A stretch of DNA of 64,000 nucleotides from Sphingomonas sp. M1-B02 (lineage in GTDB: Bacteria; Pseudomonadota; Alphaproteobacteria; Sphingomonadales; Sphingomonadaceae): positions 930,001 through 994,000 of the forward strand of contig NZ_CP110679.1 in NCBI RefSeq assembly GCF_026167525.1. Reading direction: 5' to 3'. The position numbers were made by a program, and so were the translations under genes. The notes below the pieces were generated by a model. It was given only the letters and a program-made list of their open reading frames with translations, did not search any database and was not told where the DNA came from. Shown piece by piece: positions 8,010 to 17,425 of this stretch. The first letter of the stretch is position 1, and every line of letters starts with the position of its first letter.

Positions 8010-9404
8010 ATGCCCGAACTCACCACGCTGATCCAGCCCGACCGCGGCCAGAGCGCCCGCACGATCCACCTCATCGATGCCAAGGGCTACGACGCCTGGC
8101 TCGCCGCGCAGCCGCCGCGCCATCGCGCCGCCGCGCTCGCCCAGAAGCTCGCGCCGACCGGCAATGCCAGCGCCATCCTCCCCGGCGACGCGCCGGACGA
8201 CTGGTCGGTCGTCACCGTCGTCGCCAATGTCGACAAGCTCTCGCCCTGGTGCCTCGCCAAGCTCGCCGAGACGCTTCCTGAAGGCACATACCGCGTCGAA
8301 GGCCGCGAGCCCGGCACCGCGCTCTATGGCTGGCTCGCTGCGCAATATAAGTTCACCGCCTACAAGAAGAAGGACGACAATGCGCAGGGCCCGCGCATCC
8401 TCCTCACCGGCGATCCCGCGAAGATGGAAGACGCGATCCGCATGGCTGCGGTCACCTTCAAGCTGCGCGACCGGATCAATCTCGGCGCGGGCGACATGGG
8501 CCCTGCGGAGCTCGAAGCCGGCGCCGCCGATCTCGCCAGCGAGTATGGCGCGACGCTCACCGTCACCAAGGGCCGCGAGCTCGAAAAGGGCTATGGCATG
8601 CTCTGGGCGGTCGGCCGCGCGGCTGGCATCGGCCGCGAGCCGCGGCTGATCGAGCTCGAATGGGGCAATCCCGAACATCCCCGCATCGCCATCGTCGGCA
8701 AGGGCGTGACCTTCGACAGCGGCGGCCTCGACATCAAGCCCGCCGCCGGCATGCGGCTGATGAAGAAGGATATGGGCGGCGCCGCGCACGCGCTCGCGCT
8801 TGCCGAACTGGTGATGCAGAATCGCCTGCCCGTACGCCTCCACATGCTCGTCCCCGCGGTCGAGAATTCGATCTCGGGCGAAGCCTTCCGCCCCGGCGAC
8901 GTCTTGGTCTCGCGCAAGGGCACCACGGTCGAAAACAGCAACACCGACGCCGAGGGCCGACTGATCCTCGGCGACGCGCTCACCAAGGCAGGCGAGAGCG
9001 ATCCCGAGCTGGTCCTCGATTTCGCCACGCTCACCGGCGCCGCCCGCGTCGCGCTGGGCGCCGATCTCCAGGCGTTGTTCACCAACGACGACACGCTCGC
9101 CGCCGAACTGCTCGCCGCCGCCGAGACCGAGGCCGATCCGATGTGGCGCATGCCGCTGTGGGATCCCTACAAGGATCTGCTCAAGTCCGACGTGGCGGAC
9201 ATGGTCAACGCCGCCGAGGGTCCGTTCGGCGGCGCGATCACCGCGGCGCTCTTTCTCAAGGAGTTCGCGCCCGAAAAGGCGCAATGGGCGCATCTCGACA
9301 TCTTCTGCTGGAACGGCAGCCCCAAACCCGGCCGCCCCAAGGGCGCCGAAGCGGTCAGCCTGCGCGCCACCTGGAAGCTGCTGAAGGACCGCTACGCGGG
9401 CTGA
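8010..9404 (+). CDS. M17 leucyl aminopeptidase family protein
   Basis: Cytoplasmic two-metal aminopeptidase of 464 residues that releases N-terminal amino acids from peptides. The C-terminal catalytic domain shows VGKGVTFDSGGLDIKP (about 229-244), carrying the metal-binding Lys and Asp, KKDMGGAAH (252-260) and the family signature NTDAEGRL (311-318). The N-terminal half is the less conserved hexamer-forming domain. The family is unmistakable; whether it acts as PepA or PepB type is not decided here. Its last 13 bases overlap the end of the convergent esterase-like gene. Confidence 0.92.
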   Translation: MPELTTLIQPDRGQSARTIHLIDAKGYDAWLAAQPPRHRAAALAQKLAPTGNASAILPGDAPDDWSVVTVVANVDKLSPWCLAKLAETLPEGTYRVEGREPGTALYGWLAAQYKFTAYKKKDDNAQGPRILLTGDPAKMEDAIRMAAVTFKLRDRINLGAGDMGPAELEAGAADLASEYGATLTVTKGRELEKGYGMLWAVGRAAGIGREPRLIELEWGNPEHPRIAIVGKGVTFDSGGLDIKPAAGMRLMKKDMGGAAHALALAELVMQNRLPVRLHMLVPAVENSISGEAFRPGDVLVSRKGTTVENSNTDAEGRLILGDALTKAGESDPELVLDFATLTGAARVALGADLQALFTNDDTLAAELLAAAETEADPMWRMPLWDPYKDLLKSDVADMVNAAEGPFGGAITAALFLKEFAPEKAQWAHLDIFCWNGSPKPGRPKGAEAVSLRATWKLLKDRYAG

Positions 9405-10432
9405 AACGCCAGCGTCCGGGCGAAGAAAGGCAGCATCTCGGTGTAGATGCGCCCGCCTTCGCCCCAATGGCGCTCGCCCCAGCCGCAGCGATATTCCTCG
9501 GCCTCATACGGCACCCCGAAACTGTCGAGCACGCGCGTGAACGCCTGATTCGAGACGATATGATCGGGGTTCGCGTCGCCGCGCGCCCAATCGAACATCA
9601 GGCCGCGCAGCCGCTTCAGGTTGGCCGCATGCGCCGCCACCTGCCGCTCCAGAAAGAAGCTCGCATTGAGCCGCTCGGCCACCGCCGGATCCACGCTGAG
9701 CCTGCCATTCTCCCAGAGCGCGGGCGGGTCGAACAATAAGGGTCGCGCCGGATTGCCCAGATGCGCCTGGAAAATCGAGGTGAAGATCAGCGAGAAGCCG
9801 TCGCCCTGCAGGTCGGCCATCCCCTTGGCCGATTGCAGCAACTGCCAGTTGGGCCGCGAAAACATCGTCTGCAGCCCCGGCCCGGTGCCGATCGGATGCA
9901 GCGCATAGACCGCGCCGAAAATGTCCGGATGCCGCATCCCGAAGCGGATCGCGCCATGTCCGCCCATCCGGTCCCCTGCAACGCCGCGCGCATCGCTCCG
10001 CGCGATCGTGCGATAACGCCGATCGACCCACGGCACGAGCTCGCGGACCATGAAGTCGTCCCAATTGCCGGTCGCCGGCGAATTGACGTACCAGGAGCCC
10101 CCGGCCGGCGTCCCGAAATCCGCGGTGACGACGATGACGTCACCGATCACCCCCCGCGCGATCGCCCGGTCGAACAGGGCCTGCGCGCCATTCTGCGCAT
10201 AAGGCGCGCGATCGTCCTCGAAGAAGCCTGACAGATAATAGACGACCGGAAAACGCTTCGCGCCCTGTGCGGCGTAGCCGTCGGGCAGATAGACGGTGAC
10301 GCCCCGCGTCGCCGAGATCCCCGCCGCGTTCCCCGCCAGGGCAGCCGATTCGATCCGCCCGTGTTCGAGGCTGCTCGCCGCAGCGGCTGGCACGAACGAC
10401 AACGCAAGCAATGTCACCAACCAGCGGAGCAT
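9392..10432 (-). CDS. Secreted esterase-D-like protein with a degenerate nucleophile site
   Basis: A 346-residue protein with a signal peptide (MLRWLVTLLALSFVPAAAAS) and an alpha/beta fold of the esterase D/S-formylglutathione hydrolase type: VTVYLPDGY (45-53), FPVVYYLSGF (61-70) and VVTADFG. The nucleophile elbow, normally GHSMGGHGA, reads GDRMGGHGA, so Arg155 replaces the catalytic Ser. The DNA codon is CGG on the coding strand and the surrounding frame is intact, so this is not a frameshift. A candidate acid (FDWARGD) and a late His (ERHWGEGG) remain. It may be a non-catalytic binding protein. The start ATG at 10432 follows GAGGAGGTGGCCG; the frame extends upstream but without a signal peptide. 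Confidence 0.8.
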   Translation of the reverse strand: MLRWLVTLLALSFVPAAAASSLEHGRIESAALAGNAAGISATRGVTVYLPDGYAAQGAKRFPVVYYLSGFFEDDRAPYAQNGAQALFDRAIARGVIGDVIVVTADFGTPAGGSWYVNSPATGNWDDFMVRELVPWVDRRYRTIARSDARGVAGDRMGGHGAIRFGMRHPDIFGAVYALHPIGTGPGLQTMFSRPNWQLLQSAKGMADLQGDGFSLIFTSIFQAHLGNPARPLLFDPPALWENGRLSVDPAVAERLNASFFLERQVAAHAANLKRLRGLMFDWARGDANPDHIVSNQAFTRVLDSFGVPYEAEEYRCGWGERHWGEGGRIYTEMLPFFARTLAFQPA

Positions 10433-10515
10433 CGGCCACCTCCTCGTCAGGAAAAGCGAGCCTATCATGCGCCAGCCCCCTCTCGCTATCCCTCGCAACT
10501 TGCTAGGGCCACGCG

Positions 10516-11883
10516 ATGACGACCGCGCATCCCCGGCTCACCCTGACCGCCTGTATCCTGGCCTCGAGCCTCGCCTTCATCGACGGTTCGGTGACCAATG
10601 TCGCCTTGCCCGCGATCGGCGCAGATCTGCGGGCAACCCCGGCCGAGCTGCAATGGACGATCAACGCCTATCTCCTGCCGCTTTCGGCGCTGCTCTTGCT
10701 CGGCGGCGGCGCGGGCGATCATTTCGGCCGGCGCAAGCTGCTGATCGCCGGCATCGCCTTGTTCGCGCTCGCCTCGGCTGCCTGCGCGGTAGCGTCCGAT
10801 CTTGGCCTGCTGCTCGCCGCCCGCGCGCTCCAGGGGATCGGCGCGGCCATCCTGCTGCCCAACAGCCTCGCGGTGCTCAGCAACGCCTTCACCGGCCCCG
10901 AGCGCGGCAAGGCGATCGGCACCTGGGCGGCGGCGGGCGCCATTGCCGGGGCAGTCGGCCCGCCGCTTGGCGGCTGGCTGGTCGACGCCGTCGGCTGGCG
11001 CGCGATCTTCTTCGTGAACCTGCCCGTCGCCGCCGTCGCGATCGGGATCGTCTGGCGGTATGTCGACGAGAAGGTCGAAGGCACGCTCCCGCTCGACTGG
11101 CCCGGCGCCGCCACCGCGACGCTTGCGCTGGGCGCGCTCACCTGGGGCCTGACGCTCTGGTCGAGCCAGGGCATGCTCGACTTGCAGACCGCTGCCGCGC
11201 TCGCGGCCGGCCTGGCCCTGATTGCCGCCTTCGTTTGGATCGAGCGCCGCCGCGGCCCGCGCGCGATGATGCCGCTCTCGCTGTTCGCCTCGCGAGCCTT
11301 TGCCGGGCTGACGCTGCTCACCTTCCTGCTTTATGGCGCGCTCGGTGGGGTGTTGCTCCTGCTGCCTTATGTTCTGATCGAGGCGGGCGGCTACACGGCG
11401 CTGCAGGCGGGACTGGCGCTCTTGCCGCTGCCGATAGGGATCGGCCTCGCCTCGCGGCTGATGGGCAGCCTCACCACCCGGCTCGGCCCGCATCTGCCCT
11501 TGTCGATCGGCCCGCTCATCGTCGCCGCGGGCTTCGCTGCGCTGTTGCTGGTGGAGACCAGCGCCGATTACTGGACCAGCGTCTTTCCGGGCGTCACGAT
11601 CATCGCGCTGGGCATGTCGTGCGTCGCCGCCCCGCTGACCACCGCCGTGCTCGCCTCGGTGGACGATCGCCACAGCGGCACCGCCTCGGGCTTCAACAGC
11701 GCGATCGCCCGCACCGGCGGGCTGATCGCCACCGCCGTCGCCGGCGCAGTGATTGCCTCCGCCGGCAGCGCGCTGATCGCCGCCTTCCACGCGGCCGCTC
11801 TGGTCGGCGGCGCGATGGCGGCGCTTTCGGGCGCCGCCGCCTGGTTCACCCTCGGCGCGCAATCTCCGCCGCCGCCGCGATGA
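10516..11883 (+). CDS. MFS transporter, DHA2 (EmrB/QacA-like) family
   Basis: Proton-coupled inner-membrane exporter of 455 residues, dominated by hydrophobic helices consistent with the 14-helix DHA2 group. Helix 1 has the motif SLAFIDGSVTNVALPAIG (about 16-33). Motif A between helices 2 and 3 reads GGGAGDHFGRRK, and motif C-like GAIAGAVGPPLGGWLVD lies near residues 141-157. DHA2 members usually export drugs, dyes or bile salts; no partner membrane-fusion protein or TolC-like gene is adjacent, so it may act alone. Its 3' end overlaps the convergent tpiA gene by 38 bases. Substrate not predictable. Confidence 0.9.
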   Translation: MTTAHPRLTLTACILASSLAFIDGSVTNVALPAIGADLRATPAELQWTINAYLLPLSALLLLGGGAGDHFGRRKLLIAGIALFALASAACAVASDLGLLLAARALQGIGAAILLPNSLAVLSNAFTGPERGKAIGTWAAAGAIAGAVGPPLGGWLVDAVGWRAIFFVNLPVAAVAIGIVWRYVDEKVEGTLPLDWPGAATATLALGALTWGLTLWSSQGMLDLQTAAALAAGLALIAAFVWIERRRGPRAMMPLSLFASRAFAGLTLLTFLLYGALGGVLLLLPYVLIEAGGYTALQAGLALLPLPIGIGLASRLMGSLTTRLGPHLPLSIGPLIVAAGFAALLLVETSADYWTSVFPGVTIIALGMSCVAAPLTTAVLASVDDRHSGTASGFNSAIARTGGLIATAVAGAVIASAGSALIAAFHAAALVGGAMAALSGAAAWFTLGAQSPPPPR

Positions 11884-12601
11884 TCGGCCCGAACTTCTCC
11901 ACGGTCAGGCTCGCCCCGCCGACCAGCGCGCCATCGACATTCTCGGTCGCCAATATGGTCTCGGCATTCGCCCCCGTCACCGATCCGCCATACAGGATCC
12001 GGATCCCGTCCGCGGCATCGCCCACCATATGCCGCAGCTTGGCGCGGGCGATCGCGTGGATCGCGGCGATATCGTCGAGCGTCGGGGTCTTGCCTGTGCC
12101 GATCGCCCAGCGCGGCTCATAAGCCAGCGTCAGCCAGTCGCCCGAAGCCCCCTCGGGCAGCGACTTCTCGATCTGCGATTGCACGATCCGCTCGGCGCGG
12201 CCGGCATCGCGCTCGGCCTCGGTCTCGCCGCAGCACAGGATAACCTGCAGCCCGTGCCGCCGCGCCGCTGTGGCCTTGGCCCAGGCGTCGTGGCTGGTTT
12301 CATGTTGGTCGGCGCGCCGCTCCGAATGACCGACGATCGTCAGCGAAGCACCGCAATCGCGCAGCATCGCGCCCGAGATGCAGCCGGTATGCGCGCCCTT
12401 GTCGGCCTCGTGAACGTCCTGCGCGCCAATCGGCATCGCACCCGCAACGGCCACCGCTGCTTCGATCAAGGTGAAGGGCAGGCACAAATTCACGTCGACC
12501 CGCGGCGCCGCGGCCGCCGCCGCGGCGATCTCCACCACGTCGCCCAGCTGCGCCTTCAGCCCGTGCATCTTCCAATTCCCGGCCACCAGCTTGCGGCGCA
12601 T
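11846..12601 (-). CDS. tpiA: Triosephosphate isomerase
   Basis: Interconverts dihydroxyacetone phosphate and glyceraldehyde 3-phosphate in glycolysis and gluconeogenesis. The 251-residue sequence has all catalytic residues: Lys11 (AGNWKM), His92 (VGHSERR) and Glu162 in AYEPRWAIGTGK. The Val normally following EP is Arg164 here, an uncommon but tolerable change next to loop 6. The phosphate loop LYGGSV near residue 203 and GALVGGASL close to the end are intact. The start ATG at 12601 follows GGGAGGATCGCAG. The last 38 bases overlap the end of the MFS gene on the other strand. Confidence 0.97.
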   Translation of the reverse strand: MRRKLVAGNWKMHGLKAQLGDVVEIAAAAAAAPRVDVNLCLPFTLIEAAVAVAGAMPIGAQDVHEADKGAHTGCISGAMLRDCGASLTIVGHSERRADQHETSHDAWAKATAARRHGLQVILCCGETEAERDAGRAERIVQSQIEKSLPEGASGDWLTLAYEPRWAIGTGKTPTLDDIAAIHAIARAKLRHMVGDAADGIRILYGGSVTGANAETILATENVDGALVGGASLTVEKFGPIIAAAAEIARRG

Positions 12602-12716
12602 CTGCGATCCTCCCTAGGTTGGCCGCCGCGATAGCAAGCCCATCGCCGCGCACAAGCTTGAAGGCCGCGCGCTCCCGCCCTAAAGCACCGCCAAACCCTC
12701 TTGCGAACGGCCCTTC

Positions 12717-14663
12717 ATGCTCAGCTTCTTCCGGAACTTCACCAAGTCGCGTTACGGCCTGATCGTGGTGTTCGCATTCCTGGCACTCATCGCGATCGCC
12801 TTCGCCGCCGGTGACATAACCGGCATTCGCGCGACCGGCGGAACGCAGGGCGGCAAGGTCATCGCCGAAGTCGGCGACAAGAAGATCACCGACACCGAGG
12901 TGCGTGAGCGGATCGACCTGTTCCTGCGCAACCTCCAGCGCGACGGCCAGAATGTCACGATGGAGCAGTTTCTCTCGCAGGGCGGCCTCGAACTGGCGAT
13001 CGACGAGATCATCAACAGCACCGCGATGGTCGCCTTCGCCCAGGATAGCGGCATGCAGGTCAGCAAGCGGCTGATCGATGGCGATATCGCCAGCAACCCC
13101 GCATTCGCAGGGCTCGACGGCAAGTTCAGCCAGAAGGCGTTCGAGGACCTGCTCGCGCAGAATCGCATCGCGCCCGCCGCTTTCCGCGACAGCATCACCA
13201 ACGAGCGCTATGCCAACTGGCTCGTCAACCGCGCGACGATCGGCAGCCAGATCCCCGAGGGCGTCGTGCTGCCTTACGCTTCCTTGCTGCTGGAACGCCG
13301 CACCGGCATCGTTGGGCTGGTCTCGACGATCGCGATGGATCCGGGCCCCGATCCCGATGACAAGACGCTCACCGCTTTCTACAACAGCCGCCGCGCGCGC
13401 TACATGATCCCCGAGCGTCGCATCGTCCGCTTCGCGCGGGTCAGCCCCGACGCGCTGCGCGCCTCGACTGCTCCCAGCGACGCCGAGATCGCCGATGCCT
13501 ATCGCAAGGCGGGCGCACGCTTTGCCGCGACCGAGAAGCGCGACGTGCGCCAGCTCGTCGTGCTCGATCAGGCCACTGCCAATCGTATCGGGACGGCAGT
13601 GAAGGGTGGCCAGGGGCTCGCCGCCGCCGCGACCGCGGCAGGGCTCGAAGCTACCAATTTCCCCGGGGTGGAGAAGGCCGCACTGGCGCGCCAGACCGCC
13701 CCCGCCGTCGCCGATGCCGCATTCGCCGCCACGCAGGGCGCGCTCGTCGGCCCGGTCCGTTCGCCGCTCGGCTGGCATCTCCTCCAGGTCGAAAAGATCG
13801 AGGCCGTCGCCGCCAAGACGCTCGACCAGGCGCGCGCCGAACTCTCGACCGAGCTCGCCGCCGCCAAGCTCGCCCAGGCGCTGGCGAGCCGCCGCCAGCT
13901 GCTCGACGACGGGATTGCCGACAACAAGACCTTCGACGAATTGGTCGCCGAGGCAAAGCTCGCCGCCGAGCGCACCCCGGCACTCGCCGCGAACGGCACC
14001 AATCCCGACGATCCCGCTTTCCAGCCCAACCCTGCGCTCGCCCCGATCATGCGCGCCGGCTTCGCGATCGAGCAGACCGGCGACGAGCCGCAGCTCGTCC
14101 CGCTCGGCGCCGATGGCAGCTTCGCACTGGTGACGCTCGAACGCATCGTCCCCGCCGCGCCACGCCCGCTCGCGCAAATTCGCGAGAGTGTCAGCAAGGA
14201 TTATCTGGTCGAGGAGGCGCTCAAAAAGGCGCGCGCCGCCGCGGTCGGCATGATCGCCAAGCTCGAAAAGGGTGTGCCGATGCAGCAGGCCCTGGCCGAA
14301 GCCGGCGTCAAGCGCGGCCCGCCGCCCAAGCCGTTCGACTTCAAGCGCTCCGAAGTTCTCGGCACCCAGATGGCGCCCTATCTCCAGATGGCGTTCAGCA
14401 TGGCGCCCAAGAAGGCCAAGCTCGTCGAAGGCGCCAATCGCGAAGGCTATTATGTCGTCTATCTCGACGCGGTCGAGGAGCATAGCGCCGCCGGCAATCG
14501 CCCCGCGATCGAGCGCGTCCGCGCCGACATCGCGCCGCAGATCGGCCCCGAAATGGCACGCCAGTTCATCGCGTCGATCCGCAACCATGTCGAAGTGAAG
14601 CGCAACGATGCGGCGATCGCGCAGCTTCGCGCCGATCTCGCCCGCCAGGGCGCGGCGCGCTGA
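12717..14663 (+). CDS. Membrane-anchored PpiD/SurA-like peptidyl-prolyl isomerase
   Basis: A 648-residue periplasmic folding factor anchored by one N-terminal helix (LIVVFAFLALIAIAFAAG, about 14-31). A SurA-type N-terminal chaperone region follows (GGKVIAEVGDKKITDTEVRERID...), then a parvulin PPIC region with FAATQGALVGPVRSPLGWHLLQVE (about 339-362) and a second, weaker PPIC-like segment near the C-terminus. The architecture is that of PpiD, which helps proteins leaving the Sec translocon. The gene ends one base before trpE, so the two are probably transcribed together, a gene order common in sphingomonads. Confidence 0.88.
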   Translation: MLSFFRNFTKSRYGLIVVFAFLALIAIAFAAGDITGIRATGGTQGGKVIAEVGDKKITDTEVRERIDLFLRNLQRDGQNVTMEQFLSQGGLELAIDEIINSTAMVAFAQDSGMQVSKRLIDGDIASNPAFAGLDGKFSQKAFEDLLAQNRIAPAAFRDSITNERYANWLVNRATIGSQIPEGVVLPYASLLLERRTGIVGLVSTIAMDPGPDPDDKTLTAFYNSRRARYMIPERRIVRFARVSPDALRASTAPSDAEIADAYRKAGARFAATEKRDVRQLVVLDQATANRIGTAVKGGQGLAAAATAAGLEATNFPGVEKAALARQTAPAVADAAFAATQGALVGPVRSPLGWHLLQVEKIEAVAAKTLDQARAELSTELAAAKLAQALASRRQLLDDGIADNKTFDELVAEAKLAAERTPALAANGTNPDDPAFQPNPALAPIMRAGFAIEQTGDEPQLVPLGADGSFALVTLERIVPAAPRPLAQIRESVSKDYLVEEALKKARAAAVGMIAKLEKGVPMQQALAEAGVKRGPPPKPFDFKRSEVLGTQMAPYLQMAFSMAPKKAKLVEGANREGYYVVYLDAVEEHSAAGNRPAIERVRADIAPQIGPEMARQFIASIRNHVEVKRNDAAIAQLRADLARQGAAR

Positions 14664-14664
14664 C

Positions 14665-16170
14665 GTGACCCAAGGCGTCGAAGCCGCCAAGGCGGCGCTC
14701 GCCGCCGGCCGGCCCGCTCTGCTCTGGCGCCGCCAGGTCGCGGACACCGAGACTCCGGTGGCCGCCGCCCTCAAGTTGATCGAGCCGGGCCGGGGCGATT
14801 TCCTGCTCGAATCGGTCGAGGGCGGCGCGACGCGCGGGCGCCACAGCCTGATCGGCCTCGCCCCCGATCTGGTCTTCCGCGCCACCGCGGGCGAGGCGGC
14901 GATCAACCCCGAATGGCTGACGGATCGCGAGGCATTCGTCCGCTGCAATGCGCCCGCACTCGAGTCGCTGCGCACCCTCGTCGCCGCCTGCCGCATGGAA
15001 GTCCCCGCCGAGCTCCCCCGCGCGCTCGCCTGCCTCGTCGGCTATTTCAGCTACGAGACCGTGGGCCTGGTCGAGAAACTGCCGCGCCCTCCCGAGAACC
15101 CGGTCGGCGTGCCCGACATGATGTTCATGCGCCCGACGGTCATCCTGATCTTCGATCGCCTCGCCGACACGCTGTTTCTCGTCGCCCCGGTCTGGCCCGA
15201 CGCGGCGAGTTCCCCCGAAGCGCTGGTCGGTGCCGCCGCCGAGCGGATCGAGGCAGCCGCCGCCCGCCTGGCCACCGCCGCGCTCCCCACGCCGGTCCGC
15301 GCCGAGCCCGCCGAGGTCCAGCTCACCCCCGTCCTCGCCCCCGGCCGCTATGGTGATATGGTCGCCCGCGCGAAGGACTATATCGCCGCCGGCGACATCT
15401 TTCAGGTCGTCCTCGCGCAACGCTTCACCACCCCCTTTGCGCTCCCGCCGTTCGAACTCTATCGCGCGCTGCGCCGGGTGAACCCCTCCCCCTTCCTCTA
15501 CCATCTTGATCTGCCCGGCTTCGCGCTCACCGGATCGAGCCCTGAAATCCTGGTCCGGGCGCGCGACGGCGAGATCACGATCCGCCCGATCGCCGGCACC
15601 CGTCCGCGCGGCGCCACCGCCGCCGAAGACGAGGCCAACCGCACCAGCCTGCTTGCCGACCCCAAGGAACGCGCCGAGCATCTCATGCTGCTCGATCTCG
15701 GCCGCAACGATGTCGGCCGCGCCGCCCAGGCCGGTAGCGTCCGCGTGACCGACAGCTATTCCGTCGAATTCTACAGCCACGTCATGCATATCGTTTCGAA
15801 CGTCGTCGGCACCCTCACGCCAGACAGCGACGCGCTCGACGCCCTCTTCGCCGGCTTTCCCGCCGGCACCGTCAGCGGCGCGCCGAAAGTCCGCGCCTGC
15901 CAGATCATCGCGGAATTGGAGCCCGAGACGCGCGGACCCTATGCCGGCGGCGTCGGCTATTTCTCCCCCGACGGTTCTATGGACAGCTGCATCGTCCTGC
16001 GCACTGCGCTGGTGAAGGACGGCGTCATGCACGTCCAGGCCGGCGCCGGCATCGTCGCCGACTCCGACCCGGCCTACGAACAGCGCGAATGCGAAGCCAA
16101 AGCCGGCGCCCTCTTCGCCGCCGCCCGCGAGGCAGTGGCCAGGGCCGGCGAAGCAGGCTTCGGCCAGTAA
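14665..16170 (+). CDS. trpE: Anthranilate synthase component I
   Basis: Converts chorismate to anthranilate with ammonia supplied by TrpG, the first committed step to tryptophan. The 501-residue protein has the N-terminal tryptophan feedback element LLES (DFLLESVEGG, about residues 49-58) and the chorismate-binding domain with FALTGSSPEILV, PIAGTRPRG, LLDLGRNDVGR and GTVSGAPKVRA. The start is GTG at 14665, one base after the ppiD-like stop codon; there is no ATG that fits the family N-terminus. trpG lies about 650 bases downstream, separated by a large palindromic repeat and a small opposite-strand gene. No trp leader peptide or attenuator was seen. Confidence 0.95.
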   Translation: MTQGVEAAKAALAAGRPALLWRRQVADTETPVAAALKLIEPGRGDFLLESVEGGATRGRHSLIGLAPDLVFRATAGEAAINPEWLTDREAFVRCNAPALESLRTLVAACRMEVPAELPRALACLVGYFSYETVGLVEKLPRPPENPVGVPDMMFMRPTVILIFDRLADTLFLVAPVWPDAASSPEALVGAAAERIEAAAARLATAALPTPVRAEPAEVQLTPVLAPGRYGDMVARAKDYIAAGDIFQVVLAQRFTTPFALPPFELYRALRRVNPSPFLYHLDLPGFALTGSSPEILVRARDGEITIRPIAGTRPRGATAAEDEANRTSLLADPKERAEHLMLLDLGRNDVGRAAQAGSVRVTDSYSVEFYSHVMHIVSNVVGTLTPDSDALDALFAGFPAGTVSGAPKVRACQIIAELEPETRGPYAGGVGYFSPDGSMDSCIVLRTALVKDGVMHVQAGAGIVADSDPAYEQRECEAKAGALFAAAREAVARAGEAGFGQ

Positions 16171-16171
16171 G

Positions 16172-16314
16172 CTCCTTCTCCCCCTGTGGGAGAAGGAAGG
16201 GCCCGCGAGGCGAAGCCAAGTGGGAAGGATGAGGGGGACGTCTCAAGACACACTCCCCCTCACCCTTCCGCCGATTTCATCGGCTCCCCCCCTCTCCCAC
16301 AAGGGGAGAGGGAT
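16172..16314. repeat. Large inverted repeat, copy A1
   Basis: A 143-base element starting CTCCTTCTCCCCCTGTGGGA and ending CCCACAAGGGGAGAGGG, so that its two outer arms pair. Inner arms GGAAGGATGAGGGGGA and TCCCCCTCACCCTTCC also pair, with CCGATTTCATCGG as a further small hairpin. It begins directly after the trpE stop, and its right end runs into the stop codon of the opposite-strand gene at 16315. Confidence 0.85.
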
Positions 16315-16716
16315 TTAGGGAACCCGCCCGGCCTTCGCCTTCTGGTCCAACTTCTCCTGATACCATTGCCGGATCGCCGCGCGCGTGCAGCCGGTCTGCC
16401 CGCCGGTTCCGATCGGCGAGCAGCTGTTGGGCAGCCCCGCGCGGTTCACTTCCTCGATCGTCTCCACACGGTTCGTCCAGGCCTGCGACGTCGCTCCCTC
16501 TTTAGGCTGATCGCGGAACTGCTTGGGGATCCGATACGGTGACTCGCCCGCATTCGCGCACACCACGATTTCATCGGGATCCTCGCTGGTGGGGCATTTT
16601 TCGTCGCCATAGACCAGGATCGAGCGCACCCGCCTGGGCGGGTCCTGGAGCGGCCCCCGGTCCTGCGCCGCTATCGGGCCGGCGAACAAAGCCGTGAACA
16701 GCATCGTGGTAAGCAT
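16315..16716 (-). CDS. Small exported protein of unknown function
   Basis: A 133-residue protein with a signal peptide ([18 protein letters not shown]) and a mature part containing [22 protein letters not shown] (37-58) followed by [13 protein letters not shown]. The DEIVVC...YRIP pattern recurs in short exported sphingomonad proteins of unknown role. Four Cys in the mature part could form two disulphides in the periplasm. The start ATG at 16716 is preceded by AAAGGAG at good spacing; longer frames run antisense through trpG. It lies on the opposite strand between trpE and trpG, and its stop codon abuts repeat A1. Confidence 0.75.
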   Translation of the reverse strand: MLTTMLFTALFAGPIAAQDRGPLQDPPRRVRSILVYGDEKCPTSEDPDEIVVCANAGESPYRIPKQFRDQPKEGATSQAWTNRVETIEEVNRAGLPNSCSPIGTGGQTGCTRAAIRQWYQEKLDQKAKAGRVP

Positions 16717-16824
16717 GCAAACTCCTTTGGCGGATACAACGCCCCTGTCCCGGCACCGTTGCGCCCTACTGTGGCCGCGCCAAGGCAATTGTGGGAAAGC
16801 GTGAAAGCCCCTACCTGCGCTGGC

Positions 16825-17409
16825 ATGATCCTCGTCATCGACAATTACGACAGCTTCACCTGGAACCTGGTCCATTATCTGATGGAGCTCGGCGCCGAGG
16901 TGCAGGTCGTCCGCAACGATTCGCTCAGCGCACGCGACGCCATCGCCAGCAACGCCCAGGCCTTCCTGATCTCGCCCGGCCCCTGCACCCCCAACGAAGC
17001 CGGCATCAGCCTCGATCTCGTCGCCGCCTGCGCCGATCTGAAGAAGCCGCTGCTCGGCGTCTGCCTCGGCCACCAGGCAATCGGCCAGCATTTCGGCGGC
17101 CAGGTCGTCCGCGGCGGGCTGATGCACGGCAAGACCAGCCCCGTCGAACATGACGGCACCGGCCTGTTCGCCGACCTGCCCTCGCCCTTCACCGCCACCC
17201 GCTATCACTCGCTGATCGTCACCGACATTCCAGACGAACTGGTCGTCAACGCCACCGCCGCCGACGGCTCGGTCATGGGCGTCCGCCACCGCGATTTGCC
17301 CATCCATGGCGTCCAGTTCCACCCGGAAAGCATCGCGACGGAGCATGGCCATGCGATGCTGGCGAACTTCCTGCGAGAGGCCGGGATCGGGGCGAAGGCG
17401 CTGGCATAG
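16825..17409 (+). CDS. trpG: Anthranilate synthase component II (glutamine amidotransferase)
   Basis: Class I glutamine amidotransferase of 194 residues that hydrolyses glutamine and passes ammonia to TrpE. The triad is visible: Cys80 in [11 protein letters not shown], His166 and Glu168 in VQFHPESI. The oxyanion segment [13 protein letters not shown] (48-60) is also present. The ATG at 16825 gives the family start [11 protein letters not shown]; codons upstream in the frame are not conserved. It is separated from trpD by a 2.2-kb block on the opposite strand. The sequence alone does not exclude use by aminodeoxychorismate synthase as well. Confidence 0.95.
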   Translation: MILVIDNYDSFTWNLVHYLMELGAEVQVVRNDSLSARDAIASNAQAFLISPGPCTPNEAGISLDLVAACADLKKPLLGVCLGHQAIGQHFGGQVVRGGLMHGKTSPVEHDGTGLFADLPSPFTATRYHSLIVTDIPDELVVNATAADGSVMGVRHRDLPIHGVQFHPESIATEHGHAMLANFLREAGIGAKALA

Positions 17410-17425
17410 TCGTTCGGGGACGACG

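Noticed and set aside
14600..14720. trp leader peptide or attenuator before trpE
   Set aside because: trpE starts one base after the ppiD-like stop codon, leaving no leader region.
12300..14996. A minus-strand open frame of about 900 codons antisense to the ppiD-like gene
   Set aside because: It lies opposite a gene with clear domains, is rich in Arg, Gly, Asp and Glu as is usual for antisense frames in GC-rich DNA, and shows no recognisable motif.
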